Positions 1 through 6,486 of a stretch of 7,268 bases of DNA are shown piece after piece. The notes under the pieces are model-generated. The model was not told the DNA's origin, searched no databases, and saw only the letters and a program-made list of their open reading frames with translations. The stretch is from Actinomycetota bacterium. GTDB lineage: Bacteria; Actinomycetota; Actinomycetes; S36-B12; UBA5976. Numbering within the stretch: the stretch's first letter is position 1; every line of letters begins with the position of its first letter. Both the position numbers and the translations under genes were made by a program. The DNA lies in contig RFTO01000055.1 in assembly GCA_009923375.1 (NCBI GenBank), positions 1 through 7,268 on the forward strand. Reading direction: 5' to 3'.

Positions 1-1112
1 TCGTAAATCGGCGTTACGTGGTGGAACTCCGTCTGAGTCACCGGAATCTCATCGTGGCGGGTGCCATCAATGTCGTAGGCGACACACACTGGGATCTTCT
101 CAAAACCAGTAAGCACATCAAGTTTGGTGAGGAAGAAGTCAGTCATGCCGTTAACGCGAGTGGCGTAACGCGCCACCGGTGCATCGAACCAACCGCAGCG
201 GCGTGGTCGACCAGTGGTGACACCGCGCTCGCCGCCGATGGTGCGCAAGCGCTCGCCATTGTCATCGAACAACTCGGTCGGGAAAGGTCCAGAGCCAACG
301 CGGGTGGCATATGCCTTCAAGATGCCGATCACCCTCGTGATGCGGGTGGGGCCGATACCCGAACCCGTGCAAGCACCGCCGGCTGTCGGGTTGGACGATG
401 TGACGAAGGGGTAGGTGCCGTGGTCGACATCGAGGAATGTTCCTTGGCCGCCTTCAAGTAACACGGTCTTGCCTGCGTCGAGTGCGTTGTTCAAGAGCAA
501 TGCGGTGTCCGCCACCATCGGACGCAGACGCTCTGCGTACTTCATCAGCACATCGAGTGTTTCCTGCGCGCTGACTTCGCGGCGGTTGAAGACCTTGACG
601 AGCACCTGGTTCTTGTTGTGAAGCGCACCTTCAATCTTGGCGAGCAAGATTTTTTCGTCGAATAAATCCTGCACTCGCAGACCGACGCGGCCCACCTTGT
701 CTGCATAGGTTGGTCCGATGCCGCGGCCGGTGGTGCCGATCTTTGAGTTACCGAGGAATCGCTCAGTCACCTTGTCGAGGGTCACGTGATAGGGCGCGAT
801 GATGTGCGCGTTGGCGCTCACGACCAGGAGCGATGTGTCGACTCCTTGGGCGTCCATGGCATCCAGCTCACCGAAGAGAACCTCGAGGTCGATCACCACG
901 CCATTGCCGATCACCGGCACGCAACCGGGAGTCAGAATTCCCGAGGGGAGTAGGTGAGTGGCGAACTTCTTGCCGTCGATCACCACCGTGTGGCCGGCAT
1001 TGTTTCCGCCTTGATAGCGGACGACGTAATCCACCCGAGCTCCGAGGAGGTCTGTGGCTTTTCCTTTACCCTCATCGCCCCATTGGGCACCGAGGATCAC
1101 AACGGCTGGCAC
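1..1112 (-). CDS. purA: Adenylosuccinate synthetase, C-terminus cut by window edge
   Basis: This enzyme joins IMP and aspartate using GTP to make adenylosuccinate, the first committed step from IMP to AMP, in the cytosol. Translating the minus strand from a GTG at 1112 gives MPAVVILGAQWGDEGKGK, the GTP-binding start of the family. The general base D13 and catalytic H41 (in NNAGHTVV) fall at the same numbers as in E. coli PurA. Further family motifs follow: GTTGRGIGPTYADK, EGGQGTFLDVDHGTYPF (IMP pocket), TTGRPRRCGWFD and TKLDVLTGFEKIPVCVAYD. About 370 codons are present and the frame is open to the left edge. Family members have roughly 430 residues, so about 60 C-terminal residues lie outside. 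I chose the GTG because the protein then begins exactly as the family does. No Shine-Dalgarno sequence precedes it, but a TAGCCT box lies 7 bases upstream, suggesting leaderless translation. The stop codon of the upstream flavoenzyme gene is 25 bases away, so co-transcription is also possible. Confidence 0.97.
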   Translation of the reverse strand, partial: MPAVVILGAQWGDEGKGKATDLLGARVDYVVRYQGGNNAGHTVVIDGKKFATHLLPSGILTPGCVPVIGNGVVIDLEVLFGELDAMDAQGVDTSLLVVSANAHIIAPYHVTLDKVTERFLGNSKIGTTGRGIGPTYADKVGRVGLRVQDLFDEKILLAKIEGALHNKNQVLVKVFNRREVSAQETLDVLMKYAERLRPMVADTALLLNNALDAGKTVLLEGGQGTFLDVDHGTYPFVTSSNPTAGGACTGSGIGPTRITRVIGILKAYATRVGSGPFPTELFDDNGERLRTIGGERGVTTGRPRRCGWFDAPVARYATRVNGMTDFFLTKLDVLTGFEKIPVCVAYDIDGTRHDEIPVTQTEFHHVTPIY

Positions 1113-1119
1113 TTGCTAC

Positions 1120-1125
1120 AGGCTA
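1120..1125 (-). promoter_or_regulatory. Candidate -10 box of a leaderless purA promoter
   Basis: On the minus strand TAGCCT fits the actinobacterial -10 pattern TANNNT. It is followed by 7 bases and then the GTG start of purA, so transcription would begin at or next to the start codon. There is no purine-rich Shine-Dalgarno sequence. The best -35 match at a 17-base spacer is TTAGCC, which is weak and lies in the last codons of the upstream flavoenzyme gene. This is an inference from spacing only. Confidence 0.45.
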
Positions 1126-1137
1126 GCAGTCAGCTCT

Positions 1138-2178
1138 CTATTGGCTAAGGGCCGCAAGGACTTTTAGCGCCGCGGATTTACCGCTCAACCACGCTGCTTC
1201 CATCCGCGGCTTGCCGTGCCACCCGTCGCCGCACACGGCGATACGCGCATCTGCGTCCCAGCCACATTCCTCTTCTCGCGCGGAAGTTGGATGAGCCAGA
1301 CCCCAACGGCGGGTCAAGGTGAGGATCGGCTCGGCGGTGATGTCGAGAATTGCACGGACCGCAGCAGTCATCTGCGGCCCAGCATCCTGAGCAGAATCGA
1401 AGTGCGCATGCGCTAATTCAGCTGTGCTGTGGGCGACTAATACCGGCGCAGACGTTCCCCGGCGACGGCCGTTGTCTGCAATCGAGGCGACCACATCAGA
1501 GTTGTTGACGAACCAGAAATCATCATCGGCCCAGGTGCGCTCCTGAAAGATCATGGTGTGACTGATCGTCGGCTGCCACTGGCTGGTAGCAAGTTGGGAT
1601 GCAAGGAGTGGTGCGCAATCAGGTGTGAGGATTCGCAGGGCTTGAGCATCGGGCATGGCCAAGATTGCCGCATCGAAGCGTTCACCATCAATCGTCACAC
1701 TCGCGGTGCCACGCCTCGGATCTGCGAGGTCGCTGCGCATCTGCTGCACCTTTGTGGCCAGACGCAATTCAAACCGCGGTGACGCAGAAAGGACTTCCAC
1801 TAGATCAACGACAAGTGAACGCGTGCCACGCGTCGCGGCAAATCGCATTGGCCCACTGCTTCGGCGGCGACCGGCATCCTCAATCACAGTACAGGTGTCG
1901 AACCACGCACGGGCAAGATCACGAGCGATCCAATCCATCACGCGCGCGGAGAAATCATCACTGGATGTTGTGAAGAACGCCGCACCCACATCCACCACCT
2001 CGCCATCGGCGGCTGTGCCGGTGCCCGCGATATCCCTCACTGCCAGCCGTCCGCCAGGGTTCTCGCCCATGTCGAATATGCAGACAGAGAAACCTTGTCG
2101 AATTAACGTTTCTGCCGCAGCCACGCCAGACAATCCGCAGCCGACCACGGCCACGCGGGGTGAGGTCTGCTCAATCAC
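1138..2178 (-). CDS. Renalase-like FAD-dependent oxidoreductase
   Basis: Predicted soluble flavoenzyme of 346 residues from a GTG at 2178. The N-terminus RVAVVGCGLSGVAAAETL has the dinucleotide-binding GxGxxG (G13, G15, G18). An acidic residue ends the second strand (D36, in VCIFDMG), followed by the GGR motif (residues 42-44) of the amine-oxidase/renalase fold. The C-terminus has a second FAD-contact motif, CGDGWHGKPRMEAAWLSG, with D318. An RRWGLAHP-like segment precedes it. The overall pattern and length fit the COG3380 group of predicted NAD/FAD-dependent oxidoreductases. Characterised bacterial renalases in that group oxidise abnormal dihydro-isomers of NAD(P)H. The exact substrate here is not provable from sequence. 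The frame stays open for 83 codons upstream, but that part has no family match and runs into the divergent gene, so I place the start at the GTG just before the Rossmann strand. No Shine-Dalgarno sequence is visible. The gene ends 25 bases before purA on the same strand. Confidence 0.85.
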   Translation of the reverse strand: MIEQTSPRVAVVGCGLSGVAAAETLIRQGFSVCIFDMGENPGGRLAVRDIAGTGTAADGEVVDVGAAFFTTSSDDFSARVMDWIARDLARAWFDTCTVIEDAGRRRSSGPMRFAATRGTRSLVVDLVEVLSASPRFELRLATKVQQMRSDLADPRRGTASVTIDGERFDAAILAMPDAQALRILTPDCAPLLASQLATSQWQPTISHTMIFQERTWADDDFWFVNNSDVVASIADNGRRRGTSAPVLVAHSTAELAHAHFDSAQDAGPQMTAAVRAILDITAEPILTLTRRWGLAHPTSAREEECGWDADARIAVCGDGWHGKPRMEAAWLSGKSAALKVLAALSQ

Positions 2179-2323
2179 GCTGGACCGCGGACATTTAAGG
2201 GGGCGAAACCAGGCATCGCTCTGTTGGTGCCCCCGCAACAGGGTGCGCCGAGGTGGGCGGCATCCGTTGAAAGGCCTTGCAAGCGGGGTTTTCGCTGCAT
2301 GAACGGCACAGTACATTGTGCGC
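2179..2323. promoter_or_regulatory. Divergent intergenic region between the flavoenzyme and membrane-protein genes
   Basis: These 145 bases must hold the promoters for both divergent genes. On the plus strand a TACATT box (2312-2317) sits 6 bases before the ATG at 2324. On the minus strand a TTAAAT box (about 2192-2197) lies 14 bases before the GTG at 2178 and could be a weak -10. An inverted repeat CTGTTG-N9-CAACAG (2221-2241) lies near the middle and could be an operator or be fortuitous. No convincing -35 element was found for either gene. Confidence 0.4.
2312..2317 (+). promoter_or_regulatory. Candidate -10 box of a leaderless promoter
   Basis: TACATT matches TANNNT and is followed by GTGCGC and then the ATG at 2324. 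Transcription would start at that ATG, giving a leaderless mRNA. This spacing favours the ATG at 2324 over the in-frame GTG at 2318, which abuts the box directly. No Shine-Dalgarno sequence precedes either codon. Confidence 0.45.
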
Positions 2324-3301
2324 ATGAGAGTGACTCTTACTGCCAAGCGCGGCCTCTCACTGGCTGCGGCATCCCTGATCGCCATAACCGCGTGTGCGGC
2401 ACCTGCCTTCGCTGATGAGGCCATCATCGGTTTCGATGGTAAGACTCACGATGTCGGCGTTGCCATCGTGTCGTGTGACAACACTGAGGTCGCGTACAAG
2501 CCCGTCTTGAATCCCACCAGCGGCGCAGCTGTTGAGCTGGTCTCGCCGAATGAGAAGGACGCGCAGGCGCTTCTCAGCGGCTTGCAGCGCGGCAATCTGC
2601 CCAGCATTGCACTTTCCCCGATCATCTCTGAATCAGTAGTGCCTAAAGCACAACAGCGGGTGGTGTTCTTGGCAGGAATGATCGGCACGGCCGAGATTGA
2701 CCACGGCAAGGGCAAGGAAGTTCTGTTCACCGGCAAGCGCAAGCCTTTCGCGTCATTCGCCAGCGGCTCGACAGTTCAGCGTGCCGCAGCAACCAAGGCG
2801 TTCAATGCAACCAAGGGAACTCTTGCCAACAAGTTGCTCGCGGGTGCTGCTGCACTCGAAGCAAATGGCAGCCTCGGTGTGTGTGCTGGCAAGTCCACAT
2901 CGGCGGCATTACTGGTGGCCTACCGGAATGATTCGCTTTACAACACATTGCAAACATTCACACCGAGCGTTGATCCCAAGAACGCCTTCTCCGCTGGAGA
3001 TTCGACAGCCCCGAGTGTTTTCGCTTCCGTACTGGTTAAGCCAGAAAGCTCCTCATCGGCCTTAACAGAATTGCGCAACCGGGTTGGCTCAGTGGCCGCT
3101 GAGCAGAAAGTTCGCGTTCAGTACAACATCTTCGTTGAAGAGGCGAAGAGCGACAAAGTCATGTGGATGAGTGCGATTGGTGCGGCGGTTGCAGCAGCGG
3201 TGATCGCGGTGCTGATATTCCGCCAGCGTCGGATGAATGCAGCCAGTGCGGCAGCCAGAAAAGATAAGAAGAAGCCGGCAACGAAGGCAACCAAGAAGTA
3301 G
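2324..3301 (+). CDS. Secreted protein of unknown function with signal peptide and C-terminal membrane anchor
   Basis: I do not recognise this 325-residue protein. It begins with a basic, then hydrophobic, export signal ending in ITACAAPAFADEA. Cleavage could be by signal peptidase I after AFA (mature start D31). ITAC also fits a lipobox, with C24 as the lipidated residue. An extracytoplasmic domain of about 245 residues follows. It contains two further cysteines (in VSCDNTEV and LGVCAGKS) that might form a disulfide. A single hydrophobic helix (about residues 280-299, MWMSAIGAAVAAAVIAVLIF) precedes a strongly basic cytoplasmic tail of 26 residues (RQRR..., KDKKKPATKATKK). The expected topology is type I: domain outside, tail inside. 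There is no LPXTG sortase motif. The reading frame also allows a GTG start at 2318, two codons longer. The gene is alone on its strand and ends just before a strong hairpin. M. tuberculosis has a plus-strand membrane protein, Rv0361, in a comparable position between purA and fba, but I see no shared sequence that would prove homology. Confidence 0.85.
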   Translation: MRVTLTAKRGLSLAAASLIAITACAAPAFADEAIIGFDGKTHDVGVAIVSCDNTEVAYKPVLNPTSGAAVELVSPNEKDAQALLSGLQRGNLPSIALSPIISESVVPKAQQRVVFLAGMIGTAEIDHGKGKEVLFTGKRKPFASFASGSTVQRAAATKAFNATKGTLANKLLAGAAALEANGSLGVCAGKSTSAALLVAYRNDSLYNTLQTFTPSVDPKNAFSAGDSTAPSVFASVLVKPESSSSALTELRNRVGSVAAEQKVRVQYNIFVEEAKSDKVMWMSAIGAAVAAAVIAVLIFRQRRMNAASAAARKDKKKPATKATKK

Positions 3302-3307
3302 TGGGAC

Positions 3308-3356
3308 ATAAAGCAGCGGGGCCACCGGAGAATTTCCGGTGGCCCCGCTGCTTTAT
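3308..3356. terminator. Bidirectional terminator between convergent genes
   Basis: A perfect 22-bp inverted repeat (3308-3329 pairing with 3335-3356) encloses a 5-base loop. The stem core is GC-rich (GCGGGGCCACCGG) and both outer ends are A/T-rich (ATAAAG... ...CTTTAT), so each strand reads stem then T-rich bases. It lies 6 bases after the membrane-protein stop and 10 bases after the fba stop codon. It therefore fits an intrinsic terminator serving both genes. The plus-strand side has the better T-rich tail (TTATCTTGCTTGTTTTA). Confidence 0.9.
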
Positions 3357-3366
3357 CTTGCTTGTT

Positions 3367-4389
3367 TTACTTCATTCGTGTGCCGGTGGAGCGCAGGTCT
3401 TCGCAAGCCTGAGTAACGCGAGCGGCCATGCCAGCTTCAGCAGCCTTGCCATAGGCGCGGGGGTCGTACACCTTCTTATTTCCGACCTCACCGTCAATCT
3501 TCAAGACACCGTCGTAGTTCTTGAACATGTGGTCCACGATCGGACGCGTGAAGGCGTATTGGGTGTCGGTGTCAATATTCATCTTGACCGTGCCGTAATC
3601 CAGCGCTTCACGAATCTCGGACAGCAGCGAACCTGATCCGCCGTGGAATACCAAGTCCAGCGGCTTGTCCTTGCCGTACTTCGCGCCCACCGCATCTTGC
3701 AGTGTCTTCAGGATGCCTGGAGTGAGCACAACATTGCCTGGCTTATAGACACCGTGAACGTTTCCAAAGGTTGCTGCGACCATGTAACGGCCGCGCTCAC
3801 CCAAACCCAGTCGCTCGGCGACCATCAATGCGTCTTCCGGGGTGGAGAAGAGCTTGGCATCGTGTGATGCCTCGATGCCGTCTTCTTCGCCGCCAACGAC
3901 GCCGATCTCAATCTCCAAGATCGTGCGTGCAGCGGCGCACTTATCCAGCATTTCCTCGGCGATGGTCATGTTCTCTGCCATTGAGACAGCCGAGCCGTCC
4001 CACATGTGTGATTGGAACAGCGGTTCACGGCCAGCTGCGACACGTGCAGCGGAGACATCCACCAAAGGCCGCATGAACCCATCAAGCTTTTCAACTGGGC
4101 AGTGGTCGGTGTGCAAGGCGATATTGACGTTGTACTTCGCAGCAACCACGTGAGCGAACTCAGCGAGGGCGACCGCACCGGTGACCATGTCTTTAACCAG
4201 CTGGCCGGAAGCGAACTCAGCACCGCCCCATGACACCTGAACGATTCCGTCGCTCTCCGCCTCGGCAAAACCGCGGATGGCAGCGACGATGGACTGCGAT
4301 GACGTGCAGTTAATAGCTGGGTAGGCGAATGCGCCAGCTTTAGCGCGGTCGAGCATTTCGCTATAAACCTCTGGGGATGCAATGGGCAT
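3367..4389 (-). CDS. fbaA: Class II fructose-bisphosphate aldolase
   Basis: Zinc-dependent cytosolic aldolase of 340 residues that reversibly splits fructose 1,6-bisphosphate into dihydroxyacetone phosphate and glyceraldehyde 3-phosphate, in glycolysis and gluconeogenesis. The class IIA signature is complete. HTDHC (93-97) carries the catalytic aspartate D95 and zinc ligand H96. The segment EIEIGVVGGEEDG lies at about 159-171. H212 (in TFGNVHGVYKPG) and H249 (in LVFHGGSGS) are the other zinc ligands. GGSGS and NIDTDT (271-276) bind substrate phosphate. Length is normal for the long class IIA form. The ATG at 4389 has a strong Shine-Dalgarno sequence, GAGGAG, 5 bases upstream, unlike several neighbours that look leaderless. 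It is convergent with the unknown membrane-protein gene and follows the MFS gene on the same strand after a 100-base gap. The two could share a transcript, but the gap is large enough for a separate promoter. The adjacent divergent DedA gene resembles the fba-DedA pairing in mycobacteria. Confidence 0.98.
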   Translation of the reverse strand: MPIASPEVYSEMLDRAKAGAFAYPAINCTSSQSIVAAIRGFAEAESDGIVQVSWGGAEFASGQLVKDMVTGAVALAEFAHVVAAKYNVNIALHTDHCPVEKLDGFMRPLVDVSAARVAAGREPLFQSHMWDGSAVSMAENMTIAEEMLDKCAAARTILEIEIGVVGGEEDGIEASHDAKLFSTPEDALMVAERLGLGERGRYMVAATFGNVHGVYKPGNVVLTPGILKTLQDAVGAKYGKDKPLDLVFHGGSGSLLSEIREALDYGTVKMNIDTDTQYAFTRPIVDHMFKNYDGVLKIDGEVGNKKVYDPRAYGKAAEAGMAARVTQACEDLRSTGTRMK

Positions 4390-4489
4390 GTCAGCTCCTC
4401 AATAAACGGCGCCTGCTGGTGGCAACTTCGAATTGGGTGCACCCCCAAGCATGAACGCTCACGCCGGGGTGGGCGCAGTCCTAATCTTG
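4390..4489 (-). promoter_or_regulatory. fba upstream region: Shine-Dalgarno, palindrome and repeated 11-mer
   Basis: The minus strand holds GAGGAG (4395-4400), the Shine-Dalgarno sequence of fba. Upstream of it is AGTTGCCACCA (4417-4427), which recurs exactly upstream of the MFS gene. Further up is the perfect 10-bp palindrome GGGTGCACCC (4435-4444), 45 bases before the start codon. TTGCCA could act as a -35 element, but no good -10 at 16-18 bases follows it; TATTGA at a 15-base spacer is the nearest. I see no clear terminator for the upstream MFS gene. Confidence 0.4.
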
Positions 4490-5725
4490 TCAGACGGTCG
4501 ATGCCGGCAGCGGCGGGCTATCGCTGCGGAGCAGTCGCACCGATGGGTGCGCGAGACCAGCGCAGATAGCGACAGCGATTACGGCTGCTGCCCCCCACAG
4601 GGATGGGGTCAGCCCCCATGCGCGGAAGGCTGGGCCAGCCAGAGCCAGTCCGATTGGTGCTAGCAACATGGATCCGAAGGCGTCGTAACTGCTGATTCGC
4701 GCCAGAGACTGCGCGGGAACCCCCCGCTGCAGTGTGGTGTACCACAAAGTTTGGAAGACCTCAGTGCCCACTCCGGCGAAGAAACTGGTGATGGCAATGG
4801 CCCATACAGGCAGCTGCAGTGCCATCGCACCGATGAAGCTGACAAACGTGAGCATCGCCAGCATCGCGGTGCGCATGGGCCATCTCGGGCGGATTTTGAA
4901 GCCGATCACGGCTCCTGCGAGGAAGCCCACGGATTCGGCCGTGATCACAATCGCCCAACTCGTGGCGCCTTCGTAATGCTCCTTCATGAGCACCGGGCCG
5001 AGCACATTGTGAGCGCCGTAGAAGAACATCAAGATGAAAGCGAAGCTGATGACGATGACGAACACCCATCGCGTTGCGCGGAACTCTCCCCACCCGGTTT
5101 TGAGTTGCTGCCAGGTGGTGTCCTTCGAGCTGCTTGGGAGAATCAAGCTGCGCAATGTCCACACCAAGGCGCCGGCAACGATGAAGGTGAAAGCGTCGAA
5201 GAGCAGAGCCCACGGCGCCCCAATCGTGGCGACTACCAATCCGGCGCTGGCCCCGCCAAGGATGCTTGCTCCTGCGGAGACACCAGAGATCATTGAGTTT
5301 GCCGACTGCAATTTGTCAGCGGGTACAACCGCTGGTGCGACGCTGGTAAATGATGGATACCAAATCGCGTGCAGGAAACCGGTGATGCTGGCGAAGCCAA
5401 TCAGCATTGGGACGGTAATGAGGTGCGTCAGAAATAGCACAGCCTGTGCAATCAACAGCAGACCGAGGATCATGTCGGAACCAGCGATAGCGCGGATGCG
5501 GCCGATGCGATCAGCCCACACCCCGCCGAAGGGGAGCACCGCGACGACTACCGCAGCTTGGACTCCGAGAATGATGCTCAATGAGGTCGCCGTGGCATTC
5601 GGCAATCCGAGCACCGCAAACGCAAGGGCTACCGGCGCCATTCCGTTACCCAGGTTGGAGATGATTCTCGCCGCGAGGAACGCACGGAAGTGAGGCAGCC
5701 GCGCTAACTCGTGCAGATCACTCAT
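4490..5725 (-). CDS. Major facilitator superfamily transporter, MFS_3/EntS-like exporter type
   Basis: Integral inner-membrane protein of 411 residues with about 12 hydrophobic segments by eye, the usual MFS length and layout. MFS motif A appears after the second segment as GGVWADRIGR (67-76), with D72 and the arginines R73 and R76. The N-terminal RIISNLGNGM (20-29) resembles the first-helix pattern of the MFS_3 group, which includes the enterobactin exporter EntS and many uncharacterised drug-efflux-like proteins. A proton-driven exporter is the likely role; the substrate cannot be read from sequence. The ATG at 5725 has a good Shine-Dalgarno sequence, GAGGAAGG (5732-5739), 6 bases upstream, which fixes the start. 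The gene is divergent from the first DedA gene across 74 bases, and the aldolase gene follows on the same strand. No regulator gene is adjacent, so there is no local hint of an inducing compound. Confidence 0.93.
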   Translation of the reverse strand: MSDLHELARLPHFRAFLAARIISNLGNGMAPVALAFAVLGLPNATATSLSIILGVQAAVVVAVLPFGGVWADRIGRIRAIAGSDMILGLLLIAQAVLFLTHLITVPMLIGFASITGFLHAIWYPSFTSVAPAVVPADKLQSANSMISGVSAGASILGGASAGLVVATIGAPWALLFDAFTFIVAGALVWTLRSLILPSSSKDTTWQQLKTGWGEFRATRWVFVIVISFAFILMFFYGAHNVLGPVLMKEHYEGATSWAIVITAESVGFLAGAVIGFKIRPRWPMRTAMLAMLTFVSFIGAMALQLPVWAIAITSFFAGVGTEVFQTLWYTTLQRGVPAQSLARISSYDAFGSMLLAPIGLALAGPAFRAWGLTPSLWGAAAVIAVAICAGLAHPSVRLLRSDSPPLPASTV

Positions 5726-5799
5726 TGCAGGCCTTCCTCACCGGACGAGTCGCCTCGACGTCATCGGTCCATGATTGGTGGCAACTCTAGGATGCACTC
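5726..5799. promoter_or_regulatory. Divergent promoter region between MFS transporter and first DedA gene
   Basis: On the plus strand TAGGAT (5788-5793) sits 6 bases before the ATG at 5800, the spacing expected for a leaderless transcript. It matches four of six bases of TATAAT. No recognisable -35 lies at the usual distance. On the minus strand AGTTGCCACCA (5776-5786) is the exact 11-mer also found upstream of fba. It ends one base from the DedA -10 box, so a protein bound there could affect both directions. The MFS Shine-Dalgarno sequence is at 5732-5739. Confidence 0.45.
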
Positions 5800-6477
5800 A
5801 TGCCGAACCATGCCGTGTATGCCGTCATGCATGCCAGTTTCTTCGGCGACTTACTGTCGGATGCGTGGTGGGCGTCGCTGCCCGCTTGGTTGGTTTATTT
5901 GCTCGTCATCGGCATTGTTTTCGTGGAAACCGGCCTGCTGGTGGGGGCGTTCTTCCCTGGCGACACCATCCTCTTCATCGCTGGCGGGCTTGCTGCCTTA
6001 CCAAATGCCAGTGTGAATGTGTGGGCTTTGAGCATTGGTGTGTTCTTGGCTGCGTTCATTGGCGATCAAGTGGGCTACGTGACCGGGCGGAAGCTCGGTC
6101 GTCCCTGGCTGCAACGGCAGACCAGCCCACGGATGCGTCGTGCGTTGGAGCGCACTGAGAGTTTCCACATCCGCTACGGCTGGTGGGCTGTGATCGTGGG
6201 TCGTTACATCCCCTGGGTTCGAACCTTCATCCCAGTGGTCGCGGGCGTCGGCAGGATGCCTTACTTCTCATTCCTCTATGCGAATCTCGTTGGCGCGTTG
6301 TGTTGGGGTGCGGGGATGCCGTTACTCGGTTATTGGTCATTTCACCTGCCATGGGTGAAGAAGTTGACGTATGTGGTGTTCGCGATATTCGTCATCGGTT
6401 CCGCGATCTCCGCCATTCGTTGGAGCGTCCTCGATCGACGCGAGCGCCGCAACGGCGGCAATGCCGCTGGCGTATAG
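5800..6477 (+). CDS. DedA family membrane protein (first of a tandem pair)
   Basis: Polytopic inner-membrane protein of 225 residues in the DedA/SNARE-associated (VTT-domain) family. Members are tied to membrane homeostasis and, in several bacteria, to undecaprenyl-phosphate or phospholipid flipping. The re-entrant segment reads FVETGLLVGAFFPGDTILF, with E43 and D55. The second conserved segment reads GRYIPWVRTFIPVVAG, with R135 and R141. These four match E. coli YqjA residues reported as essential (E39, D51, R130, R136), so the protein should be functional. A hydrophobic C-terminal helix (YVVFAIFVIGSAISAI) is followed by a short basic tail. I chose the ATG at 5800 because TAGGAT lies 6 bases upstream and no Shine-Dalgarno sequence is present. 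Another in-frame ATG occurs at residue 10. A DedA gene divergent from fba is also found in mycobacteria (Rv0364), although here the MFS gene lies between. Confidence 0.95.
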   Translation: MPNHAVYAVMHASFFGDLLSDAWWASLPAWLVYLLVIGIVFVETGLLVGAFFPGDTILFIAGGLAALPNASVNVWALSIGVFLAAFIGDQVGYVTGRKLGRPWLQRQTSPRMRRALERTESFHIRYGWWAVIVGRYIPWVRTFIPVVAGVGRMPYFSFLYANLVGALCWGAGMPLLGYWSFHLPWVKKLTYVVFAIFVIGSAISAIRWSVLDRRERRNGGNAAGV

Positions 6478-6480
6478 CCT
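6475..6480 (+). promoter_or_regulatory. Candidate -10 box overlapping the first DedA stop codon
   Basis: TAGCCT begins with the TAG stop codon of the first DedA gene and lies 6 bases before the GTG start of the second. It is the same hexamer proposed for purA. It would allow the second DedA gene to be transcribed separately as a leaderless mRNA. Read-through from the first gene remains possible. No matching -35 was identified. Confidence 0.4.
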
Positions 6481-6486
6481 TGCTGA

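Noticed and set aside
18..1148. Several plus-strand open frames over the purA region.
   Set aside because: They are antisense to a clearly conserved purA reading frame and encode arginine/proline-rich low-information sequence.
1655..2302. A 215-residue plus-strand open frame opposite the flavoenzyme.
   Set aside because: Antisense shadow of a well-supported gene; composition rich in Arg/Ser/Thr with no recognisable domain.
2179..2427. 83-codon N-terminal extension of the flavoenzyme up to an ATG at 2427.
   Set aside because: It lacks any resemblance to the family, overlaps the divergent membrane-protein gene and its promoter, and the family N-terminus begins right after the GTG at 2178.
2324..3301. 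The unknown protein as a sortase-anchored surface protein.
   Set aside because: There is a C-terminal helix and basic tail but no LPXTG-like motif before the helix, and the tail is longer than typical sorting signals.
5034..5693. A 219-residue plus-strand open frame opposite the MFS transporter.
   Set aside because: It mirrors the codon structure of the transporter, which has clear MFS motifs and a good Shine-Dalgarno sequence.
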